Shown here piece after piece: positions 26,417-34,277 of a stretch of 64,000 bases of DNA. This stretch comes from Bacillota bacterium (GTDB lineage: Bacteria; Bacillota; Clostridia; Lachnospirales; Cellulosilyticaceae): assembly GCA_023393125.1 (NCBI GenBank), contig JAEWMQ010000095.1, positions 1 to 64,000 of the forward strand, read 5' to 3'. The notes under the pieces are model-generated. The model worked only from the letters and a program-made list of their open reading frames with translations. It had not been told where the DNA came from and did no database searches. How positions within the stretch are numbered: the stretch's first letter is position 1; each line of letters starts with the position of its first letter. Position numbers and translations under genes: made by a program.

Positions 26417-28096
26417 ATGTCATCAATTTCAAGTATAACAAAAGCTGTGTCAGGTTTGGCAGCTGCTCAAAAAGGACTTCAAGTAACAGGACATAACTTG
26501 TCTAATGTGAATACAGAAGGCTATACGAGGCAACAGCTTCTTCAATCAGAATCAGATTATTTAGTGATAGGTAATCGTGGAAATAGATATTTACAAGTAG
26601 GTTTAGGTGTTACACAAGATGAGATTAGACAAATTAGAAATGAACTAGCAGATAAAAGATTAAGAACAGAGAATTCAGTCTTAACTTATTATCAGACTCA
26701 AAATTCTACTATTCAAGAAATAGAAGCTATTTTAGATGAGCCTTATGGTGAAAGTGTTACGAAATTACTTAATAATTTTTGGTCACAAACCCAAAAGCTT
26801 AATACAACCCCAAGCGGTGTGGAAGAAAGACAAAGTTTTATTTCTGCAGCTAACGTGCTGATTAAAAAAATCAATGATATCTCTAATTCTCTTGATCAAT
26901 TTCAAACCAACACCAATAAAGAAGTAATAAGTTCTGTTAATCGAATTAATCAAATTATTAAAGGAATACAAGAGTACAATAATCTTATTAGCAAAGCAGA
27001 AGTAAGCGGTGATAATGCTAATGATTACAGAGACCAAAGAAATAATCTTTTAGATGAGCTTTCTGAATATGGTAAAGTGACTTACCATGAAGAGGCTGGA
27101 AGCAAGGTAGTTGTTAAATTTGAAAATCATCTAGTTGTAGATGGACCTTTCATAGCTACCATGAATTTAGAAGAAGCAGAGGCAAAGAGTGTATTTGGGA
27201 AACCTGTATGGTCTGATACAAATGGAGATGTCTACAACTTTAATGAGACTATTACATCAGTTAAAGGAAATGATACAGGTAAGCTAAAAGCCTTATTGAT
27301 TTCCAGAGGTAATAACTATGTAACAGGGGAAACTGAATGGAAAGATATTGCTTTTAATGATAATTTCAGTGTAGATGAATCAGGTAATAGTTTTATTATC
27401 CCTAAGATACAAAAGATGCTTAGTGATTTTACAGACGTATTAGTTGAAACAGTCAATAGTTGTTTTAATGGAACTGGAATTGGTAGTCATCAAGGAGAAA
27501 CAGGGGTACCTGTTTTTGTACCTATTATACCTACTCAGGAATATAAAGTAGCTAAAGAAAACTTGGAGACAGTTTTAAATGACGCATCAGCTACCGATGA
27601 GCAAAAGAAAGCAGCGCAAGCAGCCTATGATGAGGTTGCATATAAAGCTATGACTACTGGGAATATTCAAGTAAATCCAGAGCTTTTAGCTAATGGAGGC
27701 TATAATAAACTTGGTACAGTAAATCCAGAAGGCGATCCTAACAATGTAGGTGATAGTAGCAAGGTTACAGAGTTCCTTAATGAGTGGGGAACGTCAAGAG
27801 AATGGTATAGTGATAGAAGTGAGAAAGGCGTACCTAACTATAAGAAGGTAAGCATTACAGACTTTTATTCAGAGTTTGTTACTGATATAGGAACAGATGG
27901 TAGTAACTATAGTGCAGTAGCTAAGTCTAAGCAAACAGCCATTCTTAACATTGAGAATGAAAGGCAAGCCATAGGTGGTGTTTCACAAGATGAGGAGTTT
28001 GCCAATATGCTTAAGTACCAATATGCGTATAATGCATCGGCTCGTATGATTACAATGCTAGATGGCATGTTAGATACCATTATTAATAAAATGTAA
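26417..28096 (+). CDS. flgK: Hook-associated protein 1 (FlgK), copy 1
   Basis: FlgK forms the first hook-filament junction ring. From ATG 26417 the protein has 559 residues. The N-terminus has SSISSITKAVSGLAAAQKGL...TGHNLSNVNTEGYTRQ, and the C-terminus NIENERQAIGGVSQDEEFANMLKYQYAYNASARMI is the axial-family motif. ATG 26411 is only one base from GAGGTG, so 26417 (7 bases) is preferred. It is followed by a second, diverged FlgK gene 12 bases downstream. It also has a predicted helical insert near residues 375-420. Confidence 0.92.
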   Translation: MSSISSITKAVSGLAAAQKGLQVTGHNLSNVNTEGYTRQQLLQSESDYLVIGNRGNRYLQVGLGVTQDEIRQIRNELADKRLRTENSVLTYYQTQNSTIQEIEAILDEPYGESVTKLLNNFWSQTQKLNTTPSGVEERQSFISAANVLIKKINDISNSLDQFQTNTNKEVISSVNRINQIIKGIQEYNNLISKAEVSGDNANDYRDQRNNLLDELSEYGKVTYHEEAGSKVVVKFENHLVVDGPFIATMNLEEAEAKSVFGKPVWSDTNGDVYNFNETITSVKGNDTGKLKALLISRGNNYVTGETEWKDIAFNDNFSVDESGNSFIIPKIQKMLSDFTDVLVETVNSCFNGTGIGSHQGETGVPVFVPIIPTQEYKVAKENLETVLNDASATDEQKKAAQAAYDEVAYKAMTTGNIQVNPELLANGGYNKLGTVNPEGDPNNVGDSSKVTEFLNEWGTSREWYSDRSEKGVPNYKKVSITDFYSEFVTDIGTDGSNYSAVAKSKQTAILNIENERQAIGGVSQDEEFANMLKYQYAYNASARMITMLDGMLDTIINKM

Positions 28097-28108
28097 AGGA
28101 GGGGAACA

Positions 28109-30091
28109 ATGGCTTTTTTCGAGTTTAATGTAGCACTAAGTGGATTGTTTGCAGCGCAAAGAGGGCTCCATGTGACCTCCAATAATATTACGAACGCTTC
28201 CACAGAAGGTTATTCAAGACAAGTTTTAGGACAAAAAGCAGATACACCGTTAAGTGGTTTTGGTGTAGGCATGACTGGTACAGGTGTTATGACGACGAAT
28301 GTAACAAGAGTAAGAGATTCTTATATAGATCTCAAACTATGGACACAAAATCCAAAGCTTGGAGAATATAATGTGAAGGTTACTCAAAATTCTCTTATTG
28401 AAGGCGCTTTTGGAGAACCAAGTGATGCTGGTTTTACAAAGGTATTTAATAGTTTATTTAACGCTTTCGATGAGGTAAGTAAAGATCCTACATCTGGACC
28501 AGCAAAGACGGCTGTCAGGGAGAATCTTATTAGCTTTGGAAAATATTATTCTAATATATCTACAGCACTTACAGGTTATCAACAAAATCTTAATTATGAA
28601 ATTAAGGCAACTGTGGATGAAATCAATATTTTAGGTAATCGTATTCAGAATCTCAATAGCCAGATTTATCAAGCTGAAATTTATGGTGATGATGCCAATA
28701 GCTTTAGAGATGAAAGAGATGCTTGTATTGATAGATTATCAGAGCTTGTTAATGTAGAAACAAAGGAAGAAGAAAAGGTAGTAGGAGGGAGAACCCTAAA
28801 AACCTTTTCTGTAAAAATAGCAGGGCAACCTTTTGTGGATCATCTTACCTTAAATTCTTTAGGCATAGAGGTAAGAGGAGAAGCTGCGAAAAGTATTAAT
28901 GATAATGCTAGTAAATTAGCAAAGTATAATGAACTTAATGATAAAGTAAAATCAGGTATATCTATCAGTTTAGAAGAAAAGACCTTGCTTTCTCAACTAG
29001 AAAGTGAAATGGATGAAATTATTAAGGGATTAGAGGCGAAAAAAGCAACGGTAACAAGTTCTATAGTCACCCGTACAAAAACAGATGGTAGTACATATGA
29101 AACAATACAGTATGAGGTGAGTTACAATAGCCAAAAGGTATTAGACGACACTAACAAGCTTTCTACTTTAGCGGTGATAGAACGAAACAACCCAGAAGAT
29201 ATAGATGGCTTATATGATGTAATATGGCAGAACGGTTTATCTTTTGATATGGGAAATGTTAATCTTTCGGGAGAATTAAAAGGTCTCATTGATATTAGAG
29301 ATGGTGCAGGAACAGCAGAAACTTCAAAGGTTACTTATAATGGTATACCTTACTATATTAGTCGTTTAGATGATTATGTGAGACAGTTTGCCCAAACTAT
29401 GAACGAAGAGTATAGTAAAGATAAAGATGGAGCTATCATTATTGCCGGTGGTTTGACTTATGGTGGTAAGGAAGTTGCTTACATAGAAAAAGATGAATTA
29501 GGCAAAGTTGTTAAATGTTATGATAAGGATAAAAATGAAATAGACCTGGCATTAGGAACATCTGATGAATTAGAAGTTATTCAAAATAAATATACTACTA
29601 AATATAAGTTGTTTTCTTATTCCACAGGAAATAGCGCAGGAATTCCCGCTACTGGAGAAGATTTAGAAGGGAATGATTATAGCAAAATGACAGCAGCTAA
29701 TATTACTATTTCAAAAGAAATTTATGAAAATGCAAATGACATGAGGTCTACCTATGAGGTTGACGAAGAATCAGGTGGTGACCTATTTAGAGCCCTATCT
29801 AATCAAAAGGATAATTCTAAGATGTTCGCCGAGGGTGATCCTAAAGATTATATGGCCTCTATCTTTAGTGAACTAGGTATTAATGCCCAAGAATCACTTA
29901 TGTATCAAGGAACTCAAGAATCTGTAACCGGTATTATTAAAAACCAACGCTTGTCTGTATCTCAAGTAGATTTAACAGAAGAGTTTACAAATCTTATTAA
30001 ATACCAACAAGCTTATCAAGCTTCAGCTAAAATTATGAACACTATAGATGGTATTTATGAAACGACTATTTTTAAATTAGGTAACTTCTAG
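28109..30091 (+). CDS. flgK: Hook-associated protein 1 (FlgK), copy 2 (paralogue)
   Basis: A 660-residue FlgK-family protein beginning FEFNVALSGLFAAQRGLHVTSNNITNASTEGYSRQ and ending DLTEEFTNLIKYQQAYQASAKIMNTIDGIYE. It shares both axial ends with the gene before it but differs through the centre and is 100 residues longer. Two adjacent full-length flgK genes suggest either a mixed junction or a specialised second junction protein. AAAGGAGGGG precedes the ATG, so it should be well translated. Confidence 0.9.
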   Translation: MAFFEFNVALSGLFAAQRGLHVTSNNITNASTEGYSRQVLGQKADTPLSGFGVGMTGTGVMTTNVTRVRDSYIDLKLWTQNPKLGEYNVKVTQNSLIEGAFGEPSDAGFTKVFNSLFNAFDEVSKDPTSGPAKTAVRENLISFGKYYSNISTALTGYQQNLNYEIKATVDEINILGNRIQNLNSQIYQAEIYGDDANSFRDERDACIDRLSELVNVETKEEEKVVGGRTLKTFSVKIAGQPFVDHLTLNSLGIEVRGEAAKSINDNASKLAKYNELNDKVKSGISISLEEKTLLSQLESEMDEIIKGLEAKKATVTSSIVTRTKTDGSTYETIQYEVSYNSQKVLDDTNKLSTLAVIERNNPEDIDGLYDVIWQNGLSFDMGNVNLSGELKGLIDIRDGAGTAETSKVTYNGIPYYISRLDDYVRQFAQTMNEEYSKDKDGAIIIAGGLTYGGKEVAYIEKDELGKVVKCYDKDKNEIDLALGTSDELEVIQNKYTTKYKLFSYSTGNSAGIPATGEDLEGNDYSKMTAANITISKEIYENANDMRSTYEVDEESGGDLFRALSNQKDNSKMFAEGDPKDYMASIFSELGINAQESLMYQGTQESVTGIIKNQRLSVSQVDLTEEFTNLIKYQQAYQASAKIMNTIDGIYETTIFKLGNF

Positions 30092-30102
30092 GAGGGATAC
30101 AT

Positions 30103-32010
30103 ATGCGTGTTACTAATGGTATGATTAGAAATAATACAATTAATAATTTATATAAAAATATTTCAGCAGTAAATCAAAGCTTCGCACAAATGAGTACCGG
30201 TAAGAAAATACAAACAGTTTCTGATGACCCTATTATTGCTGGTAGGGCTATTAAGCTAAAAGTAAATGTACTTGAAACCCAACAATATCAAAAGAATGCC
30301 AAGGAAGCCAGGTCATGGATGGAAGTAACGGAAACATCTATGGATAATATGACAAAGATTCTTCAAGAGATTAGAACCAAATGTGTTCAAGCGTCTACAG
30401 GAACATTGGAAGAAAAAGATAAGGCTGTTATTAAGACAGATATTATGCAGCTTTGGGAGCAACTTCAAGAGGAAGCTAATGTGACTTATGGTGGACGATA
30501 TATTTATAGTGGATATAAGACTAGTGAGGAGCTTATTCTTAAGTTGAATAAAGTGGTAGAAGAAGATATTAACATTGCTAACAAAAGCATGACTTTATCT
30601 AGTAAAACAAAATTAGAGAATGGAAGTACTGTTTCAGTAGGAAGTAGTCTAGTTTCAGGAACTATTCTTGGTGATGGTACAGAGTTAAAAGGAGGTAGCG
30701 TTCTTCAGGATAAAACCCAAATAGGTGCCGGAACTATACTGAGTACGGGAACAACACTAGGATCAGGGACTATTCTTGGAGAAGGAACTATGCCACCAGA
30801 GGGCACTATAATAGGAGAAGGAACAGTTTTAGGTAGTGGCACTATAATAGGAGAAGGAACAGTATTAAATAGTGGGACTACATTAGGAGAAGGAACAGTA
30901 TTAGGAAATGGAACGAGTATTCCTAGTGATAGTACTATTGGCGCTGGTAGTAGGTTTTCAGCAGGAACTGATGTTGATATTGAGGATGCTGTTAGTATGG
31001 GAGTTATTACCCGTGAGAAGGCAGATGAATTAAAGGCTGCAGGTGATACAAGATATGTATTAGCAGGAGATTTTACTACTAAAGGTGAAGTTAAATTAAT
31101 AGATTCTGTTGTTTGTGCAAACGGAGCTACTTTGCAAGGTGCTACACTAGGTGGAGATATGACTGTAACTGGCAATACTGTAGTTAAAGGAACAACAACT
31201 TTAAAAGGAACAACAACCCTAAAAGGAACAACAACTTTAAACGGAACAACAACTTTAAATGGAGATATAACTTTAAGTGAAGATATGACCTTGGGTGGTA
31301 AGACTATTTTAGGTGGGAATCTAACGCTTCAAGGAACGACAACTTTAAAGGGAGAAACTATTTTAAGTGGTAAAAATATAATCGCAGGGACTACTAAGGA
31401 TGGAAAGGTAGTAGAGGGGAGTCTTATATTTAATACTGCCGATGGAGATTTAGAAGTTACTAATGGAACTGCTCTAGCAGGAGGTTCATCTCTTGCAAAA
31501 GACTCTATAATAAAAAAAGGCAGTACATTACCAGCAGGAAGTTTGAATCCTGAGGTGTATGGTCAGATTTCAGATCAAGACATGAGATATGAGGTAGGTA
31601 CAGGTAATACTATAAATGTAAATACATTAGGTATGGATGATACTTTTAATGAACTATTAGGTATGATGGAAGAGATTATTACAACAGTAAATAAGTCTTT
31701 AGAAGATGGTAGCACGGTTACTATGGATGATTTACATACATTATTTAACGATAAACTTGAAGAAATAGATGAGGTGTTAGGAGATATTTCTACTAAGGCA
31801 GCAGATTTAGGAAGTAGAATGGCTAGACTTGATTATGTAGAAGAACGATTAACTGATAATAGTGCAGATTATAAGGAATTACTATCTAATACAGAAGATA
31901 TCGATGTAGAGGAAGTTTATGTAGAGTTTAATTCAAGGTATGCAGCTTATACAGCAGCTCTTCAAGCTACTTCAAAGGTTATTATGAATACGTTAGCGGA
32001 TTATTTATAA
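30103..32010 (+). CDS. flgL: Hook-associated protein 3 (FlgL) with inserted hexapeptide beta-helix domain
   Basis: FlgL joins FlgK to the filament. Residues 1-160 (RVTNGMIRNNTINNLYKNI...VSDDPIIAGRAIKL) and 490-635 (..LDYVEERLTDN...LSNTEDIDVEEVYVEFNSRYAAYTAALQATSKV) are typical FlgL ends. Between them lie about 325 extra residues. Residues about 185-295 and 340-425 follow a strict six-residue period, GTxLGE/GTxIGS and then GTTTLK/GTTTLN. This is the pattern of left-handed beta-helices. The total of 635 is about twice the usual length (roughly 300). The insert would project from the filament base. No frameshift is seen, and the repeats keep frame. Confidence 0.92.
   Translation: MRVTNGMIRNNTINNLYKNISAVNQSFAQMSTGKKIQTVSDDPIIAGRAIKLKVNVLETQQYQKNAKEARSWMEVTETSMDNMTKILQEIRTKCVQASTGTLEEKDKAVIKTDIMQLWEQLQEEANVTYGGRYIYSGYKTSEELILKLNKVVEEDINIANKSMTLSSKTKLENGSTVSVGSSLVSGTILGDGTELKGGSVLQDKTQIGAGTILSTGTTLGSGTILGEGTMPPEGTIIGEGTVLGSGTIIGEGTVLNSGTTLGEGTVLGNGTSIPSDSTIGAGSRFSAGTDVDIEDAVSMGVITREKADELKAAGDTRYVLAGDFTTKGEVKLIDSVVCANGATLQGATLGGDMTVTGNTVVKGTTTLKGTTTLKGTTTLNGTTTLNGDITLSEDMTLGGKTILGGNLTLQGTTTLKGETILSGKNIIAGTTKDGKVVEGSLIFNTADGDLEVTNGTALAGGSSLAKDSIIKKGSTLPAGSLNPEVYGQISDQDMRYEVGTGNTINVNTLGMDDTFNELLGMMEEIITTVNKSLEDGSTVTMDDLHTLFNDKLEEIDEVLGDISTKAADLGSRMARLDYVEERLTDNSADYKELLSNTEDIDVEEVYVEFNSRYAAYTAALQATSKVIMNTLADYL
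30720..30960 (+). repeat. Coding repeat, first hexapeptide block of flgL
   Basis: Eighteen-base periodic coding DNA. The GGAGAAGGAACAGT word recurs at 36-base spacing (for example around 30808, 30849 and 30885), encoding successive GTxxGE/GTxxGS hexads. Confidence 0.75.
31186..31262 (+). repeat. 18-bp tandem repeat in second hexapeptide block of flgL
   Basis: Four near-identical copies of AAAGGAACAACAACTTTA differing at one or two positions, encoding GTTTLK/GTTTLN. The in-phase unit would allow length change by slippage without frameshift. Confidence 0.85.
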
Positions 32011-32012
32011 GC

Positions 32013-32064
32013 AAAAAAGAACTGTCTATAGCAAAGATTTTTAGCAAATAGGTGGTTCTTTTTT
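32013..32064 (+). terminator. Rho-independent terminator after flgL
   Basis: AAAAAAGAAC (32013-32022) pairs with GTTCTTTTTT (32055-32064, G at 32055 bulged), with further CTAT/ATAG pairing inside. The T-rich 3' arm closes the flgM-flgL unit; fliW follows after 62 bases. Confidence 0.75.
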
Positions 32065-32126
32065 GTATAAGTATAATAGAATGAGGAATATAAAGATATA
32101 TTATACAGTAGAAAGAAGGAAAATAA

Positions 32127-32567
32127 ATGAAAGTTAATACACATATATTTGGCAGTATCGAAATAAGAGAGGATAAAGTTATTACTTTTAATGATGGACT
32201 TCCAGGATTTGAAGAATTAAGAAAATTTGGAATTATAGAGACGGAAGAACAAGGACCTTTTAAGCATTTACAATCGCTAGAAGATGGAAATATTTGTTTC
32301 GCTATTGTTGATCCATATTTTTTTAAAAAGGATTATGCACCTATTATTAGTGAAAATTATTTTGAAAAGCTAGGAGGAGGAGAAGATACTAATTTTGCAA
32401 TTTATAGTATAGTATGTTTAAAAACACCTCTAGAAGAAAGTACCCTTAACTTAGCAGGACCTATTCTTATACATATTAATAATCGATTGGGTTTACAAGT
32501 GGTTACGGAAGAAAAAATGTATAAAACAAAACATAGACTAATTGACCTTATAAAGGAAAGGGGCTAA
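32127..32567 (+). CDS. fliW: Flagellar assembly factor FliW
   Basis: FliW binds flagellin or CsrA; when free flagellin falls, FliW releases flagellin and frees translation from CsrA. The 146-residue product has the family pattern FGSIEIREDKVITFNDGLPGFEE...FLQSLED-like HLQSLEDGNICFAIVDPYFF. CsrA starts 4 bases downstream and the flagellin gene follows. The operon therefore carries the whole FliW-CsrA-flagellin switch known from B. subtilis. Confidence 0.96.
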   Translation: MKVNTHIFGSIEIREDKVITFNDGLPGFEELRKFGIIETEEQGPFKHLQSLEDGNICFAIVDPYFFKKDYAPIISENYFEKLGGGEDTNFAIYSIVCLKTPLEESTLNLAGPILIHINNRLGLQVVTEEKMYKTKHRLIDLIKERG

Positions 32568-32571
32568 AAAT

Positions 32572-32799
32572 ATGCTAGCACTGACCAGAAAAAAAGATGA
32601 AGCTATTATTATTGATGGTGGCATTGAAATAAAAATATTAGATATTCAAGGAGACAAGGTGAAACTTGGCATATCAGCCCCAAAGGAAGTTAATGTATAT
32701 AGAGAAGAAGTATATGAAAATATAAGGAGAAATAATCAAGAAGCTACTCAAACAAATAAGATGAGTATAAAAGAACTAGAAAGAATGTTTATGAAATAA
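32572..32799 (+). CDS. csrA: Carbon storage/translation regulator CsrA
   Basis: A 75-residue RNA-binding protein with the canonical MLALTRKKDEAIIIDGGIEI start and GDKVKLGISAPKEVNVYREEVYENI, which forms the RNA-binding edge (the VYREEVY strand). It should repress flagellin translation by binding GGA motifs in the leader immediately downstream (32891-32921). The gene is translated nearly coupled to fliW. Length is normal for the Firmicutes type. Confidence 0.97.
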   Translation: MLALTRKKDEAIIIDGGIEIKILDIQGDKVKLGISAPKEVNVYREEVYENIRRNNQEATQTNKMSIKELERMFMK

Positions 32800-32818
32800 A
32801 ATTTTTTTCTAAATACTA

Positions 32819-32845
32819 TTAAGGTTGTTTAAAAACAGCCGATAT
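32819..32845 (+). promoter_or_regulatory. Sigma-D (sigma-28) promoter of flagellin
   Basis: TTAA, 15 bases, then a perfect GCCGATAT (32838-32845). The predicted start leaves a leader of about 75 bases carrying CsrA-site features. Confidence 0.75.
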
Positions 32846-32890
32846 ATATATTGTAAAAGCATAGGACAATGTCTAACTGCTTTAAATCTA

Positions 32891-32921
32891 GGGCATGGAT
32901 GCCCATTAAAATTCAAGGAGG
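32891..32921 (+). promoter_or_regulatory. Predicted CsrA-binding leader of the flagellin mRNA
   Basis: GGGCA (32891-32895) pairs with TGCCC (32900-32904), presenting GGA in the four-base loop TGGA. A second GGA lies in the Shine-Dalgarno AAGGAGG (32915-32921). A GGA hairpin followed by a GGA in the ribosome binding site is how CsrA represses hag in B. subtilis. The spacing between the two GGA cores is about 20 bases. Confidence 0.6.
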
Positions 32922-32928
32922 ATTTATT

Positions 32929-33741
32929 ATGATAATAAACCACAATATGGCAGCAATCAATTCACAAAGACAAATGTACAAAACATCTACAGCTCAAGGT
33001 AAAGCTACAGAAAAATTATCATCAGGCTTAAGAATTAACCGTGCTGGTGATGATGCAGCTGGTCTTGCTATTTCAGAAAAAATGAGAGGCCAAGTAAGTG
33101 GTCTTAATCAAGCTTCTAGAAATGCTCAAGATGGTATTTCTCTTATTCAAACAGCTGAAGGTGCACTTGATGAAACACACAGCATGTTACAACGTTTAAG
33201 AACATTAGCTGTACAATCAGCAAATGGTACTTATGTATCAACAGACCGCGCTAATATCCAAGCTGAAGTAGACCAACTTACACAAGAAATTACTGAACTT
33301 GCTGGAAAAACTGAGTTCAATAAAATGAAATTAGTTAATGGTAGTACAACTACTGTAGATTTCCAAGTTGGAGCTAATGGATCTCAAAAAATTACTATTA
33401 GCATGCAATCAATGGCAGCATCTGCTTTAGGTGTTAGTGGATTATCTTTATCATCAGCAAGCGATGCTGAGTCATCTATTGCTACAATTGATTCAGCTAT
33501 CAACAGTGTTTCAGGGTTTAGAGCAAAACTTGGTGCAGTTCAAAACAGACTTGAACATACAATTTCTAGTGTAGATAATTCATCAGAAAACTTACAAGCA
33601 GCAGAATCTCGTATTCGTGATACAGATATGGCTAAAGAAATGATGGAATTCACAAGAACAAACGTTCTTTCTCAAGCTACACAATCAATGCTTGCTCAAG
33701 CAAATGCAAAACCAAATCAAGTCCTTTCATTATTACAATAA
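32929..33741 (+). CDS. hag: Flagellin
   Basis: The filament subunit. From ATG 32929 (AAGGAGG, 7-base spacing) the product is 270 residues: the N-terminal D0/D1 motif (MIINHNMAAINSQRQ...LSSGLRINRAGDDAAGLAISEKM) and the C-terminal D0 motif (RIRDTDMAKEMMEFTR...LAQANAKPNQVLSLLQ). The central part is short and rich in Ser/Thr (GSTTTVDF, SLSSASDAESS), the expected acceptor region for glycans made by the downstream island. The in-frame ATG at 32869 would add 20 unrelated residues and is rejected. Codon use looks optimised for high expression. Confidence 0.97.
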   Translation: MIINHNMAAINSQRQMYKTSTAQGKATEKLSSGLRINRAGDDAAGLAISEKMRGQVSGLNQASRNAQDGISLIQTAEGALDETHSMLQRLRTLAVQSANGTYVSTDRANIQAEVDQLTQEITELAGKTEFNKMKLVNGSTTTVDFQVGANGSQKITISMQSMAASALGVSGLSLSSASDAESSIATIDSAINSVSGFRAKLGAVQNRLEHTISSVDNSSENLQAAESRIRDTDMAKEMMEFTRTNVLSQATQSMLAQANAKPNQVLSLLQ

Positions 33742-33751
33742 TATTAATTTT

Positions 33752-33793
33752 AAAAAAAGATAGGCTAAGGATACTCTTAGCCTATCTTTTTTT
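33752..33793 (+). terminator. Strong rho-independent terminator after flagellin
   Basis: AAAAAAAGATAGGCTAAG (33752-33769), loop GATACT, CTTAGCCTATCTTTTTTT (33776-33793). The core stem is 11 bp and the T tract has seven T. Confidence 0.95.
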
Positions 33794-33803
33794 GTGATTC
33801 CTA

Positions 33804-33830
33804 TAAAAGAAATACGGATTTAGCCGATAT
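33804..33830 (+). promoter_or_regulatory. Consensus sigma-D promoter of flaG-fliD-fliS
   Basis: TAAA (33804-33807), exactly 15 bases, GCCGATAT (33823-33830). This is a perfect match to the sigma-28 consensus and the strongest flagellar promoter in the window. Confidence 0.88.
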
Positions 33831-33885
33831 AAAAGTAGATGAAGTTTTATAGTATAAAGAGTATAACTAAATAGGAGGAATAACC

Positions 33886-34266
33886 TTGAGTGTACAAGCT
33901 ACTAATTTAAAAATGGAACTTAATAAAATAGTCTCACAAAAAGAAAATGGTGCTAACGGCATTCGTGAAACAGACCAATTTTTAAAGAAAGATACGCAGC
34001 AAGCTCAACTAGAAAAGAGAAAGACCGACCTAGAAAATAATACTGGAAATACTTCAATAAAAGATATGGAGAATGCTAATAAAAAGATATTTGGAAATAA
34101 CAAAGAGTTTAAGTTTTCAATGCATGAAGAAACAAAACAAATTATGATCAAGGTAATAGATAAAGCTACTCAAGAAGTGATAAAAGAATTTCCTTCAGAA
34201 AAAATATTAGACATGGTAGCAAGTATGTGTGAAGCATCAGGACTATTTATAGATGAAACAAGGTAG
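33886..34266 (+). CDS. flaG: FlaG family protein
   Basis: FlaG proteins influence filament length and are encoded with fliD. The 126-residue product has a variable, charged N-terminal half and the conserved C-terminal FlaG domain: FKFSMHEETKQIMIKVIDKATQEVIKEFPSEKILDM (read in parts, residues 78-113). The start is TTG 33886, five bases after AGGAGGAATA; there is no ATG with a ribosome binding site nearby. fliD follows after 11 bases. Confidence 0.88.
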   Translation: MSVQATNLKMELNKIVSQKENGANGIRETDQFLKKDTQQAQLEKRKTDLENNTGNTSIKDMENANKKIFGNNKEFKFSMHEETKQIMIKVIDKATQEVIKEFPSEKILDMVASMCEASGLFIDETR

Positions 34267-34277
34267 GAGGAGAAGAT

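Noticed and set aside
30705..31175. 156-codon antisense frame in flgL
   Set aside because: It is the reverse of the hexapeptide repeat; its Pro/Val/Ser periodicity follows from GT-rich codons on the other strand.
32869..32928. Upstream ATG for flagellin
   Set aside because: The added 20 residues are unlike any flagellin, and the AAGGAGG fits only ATG 32929.
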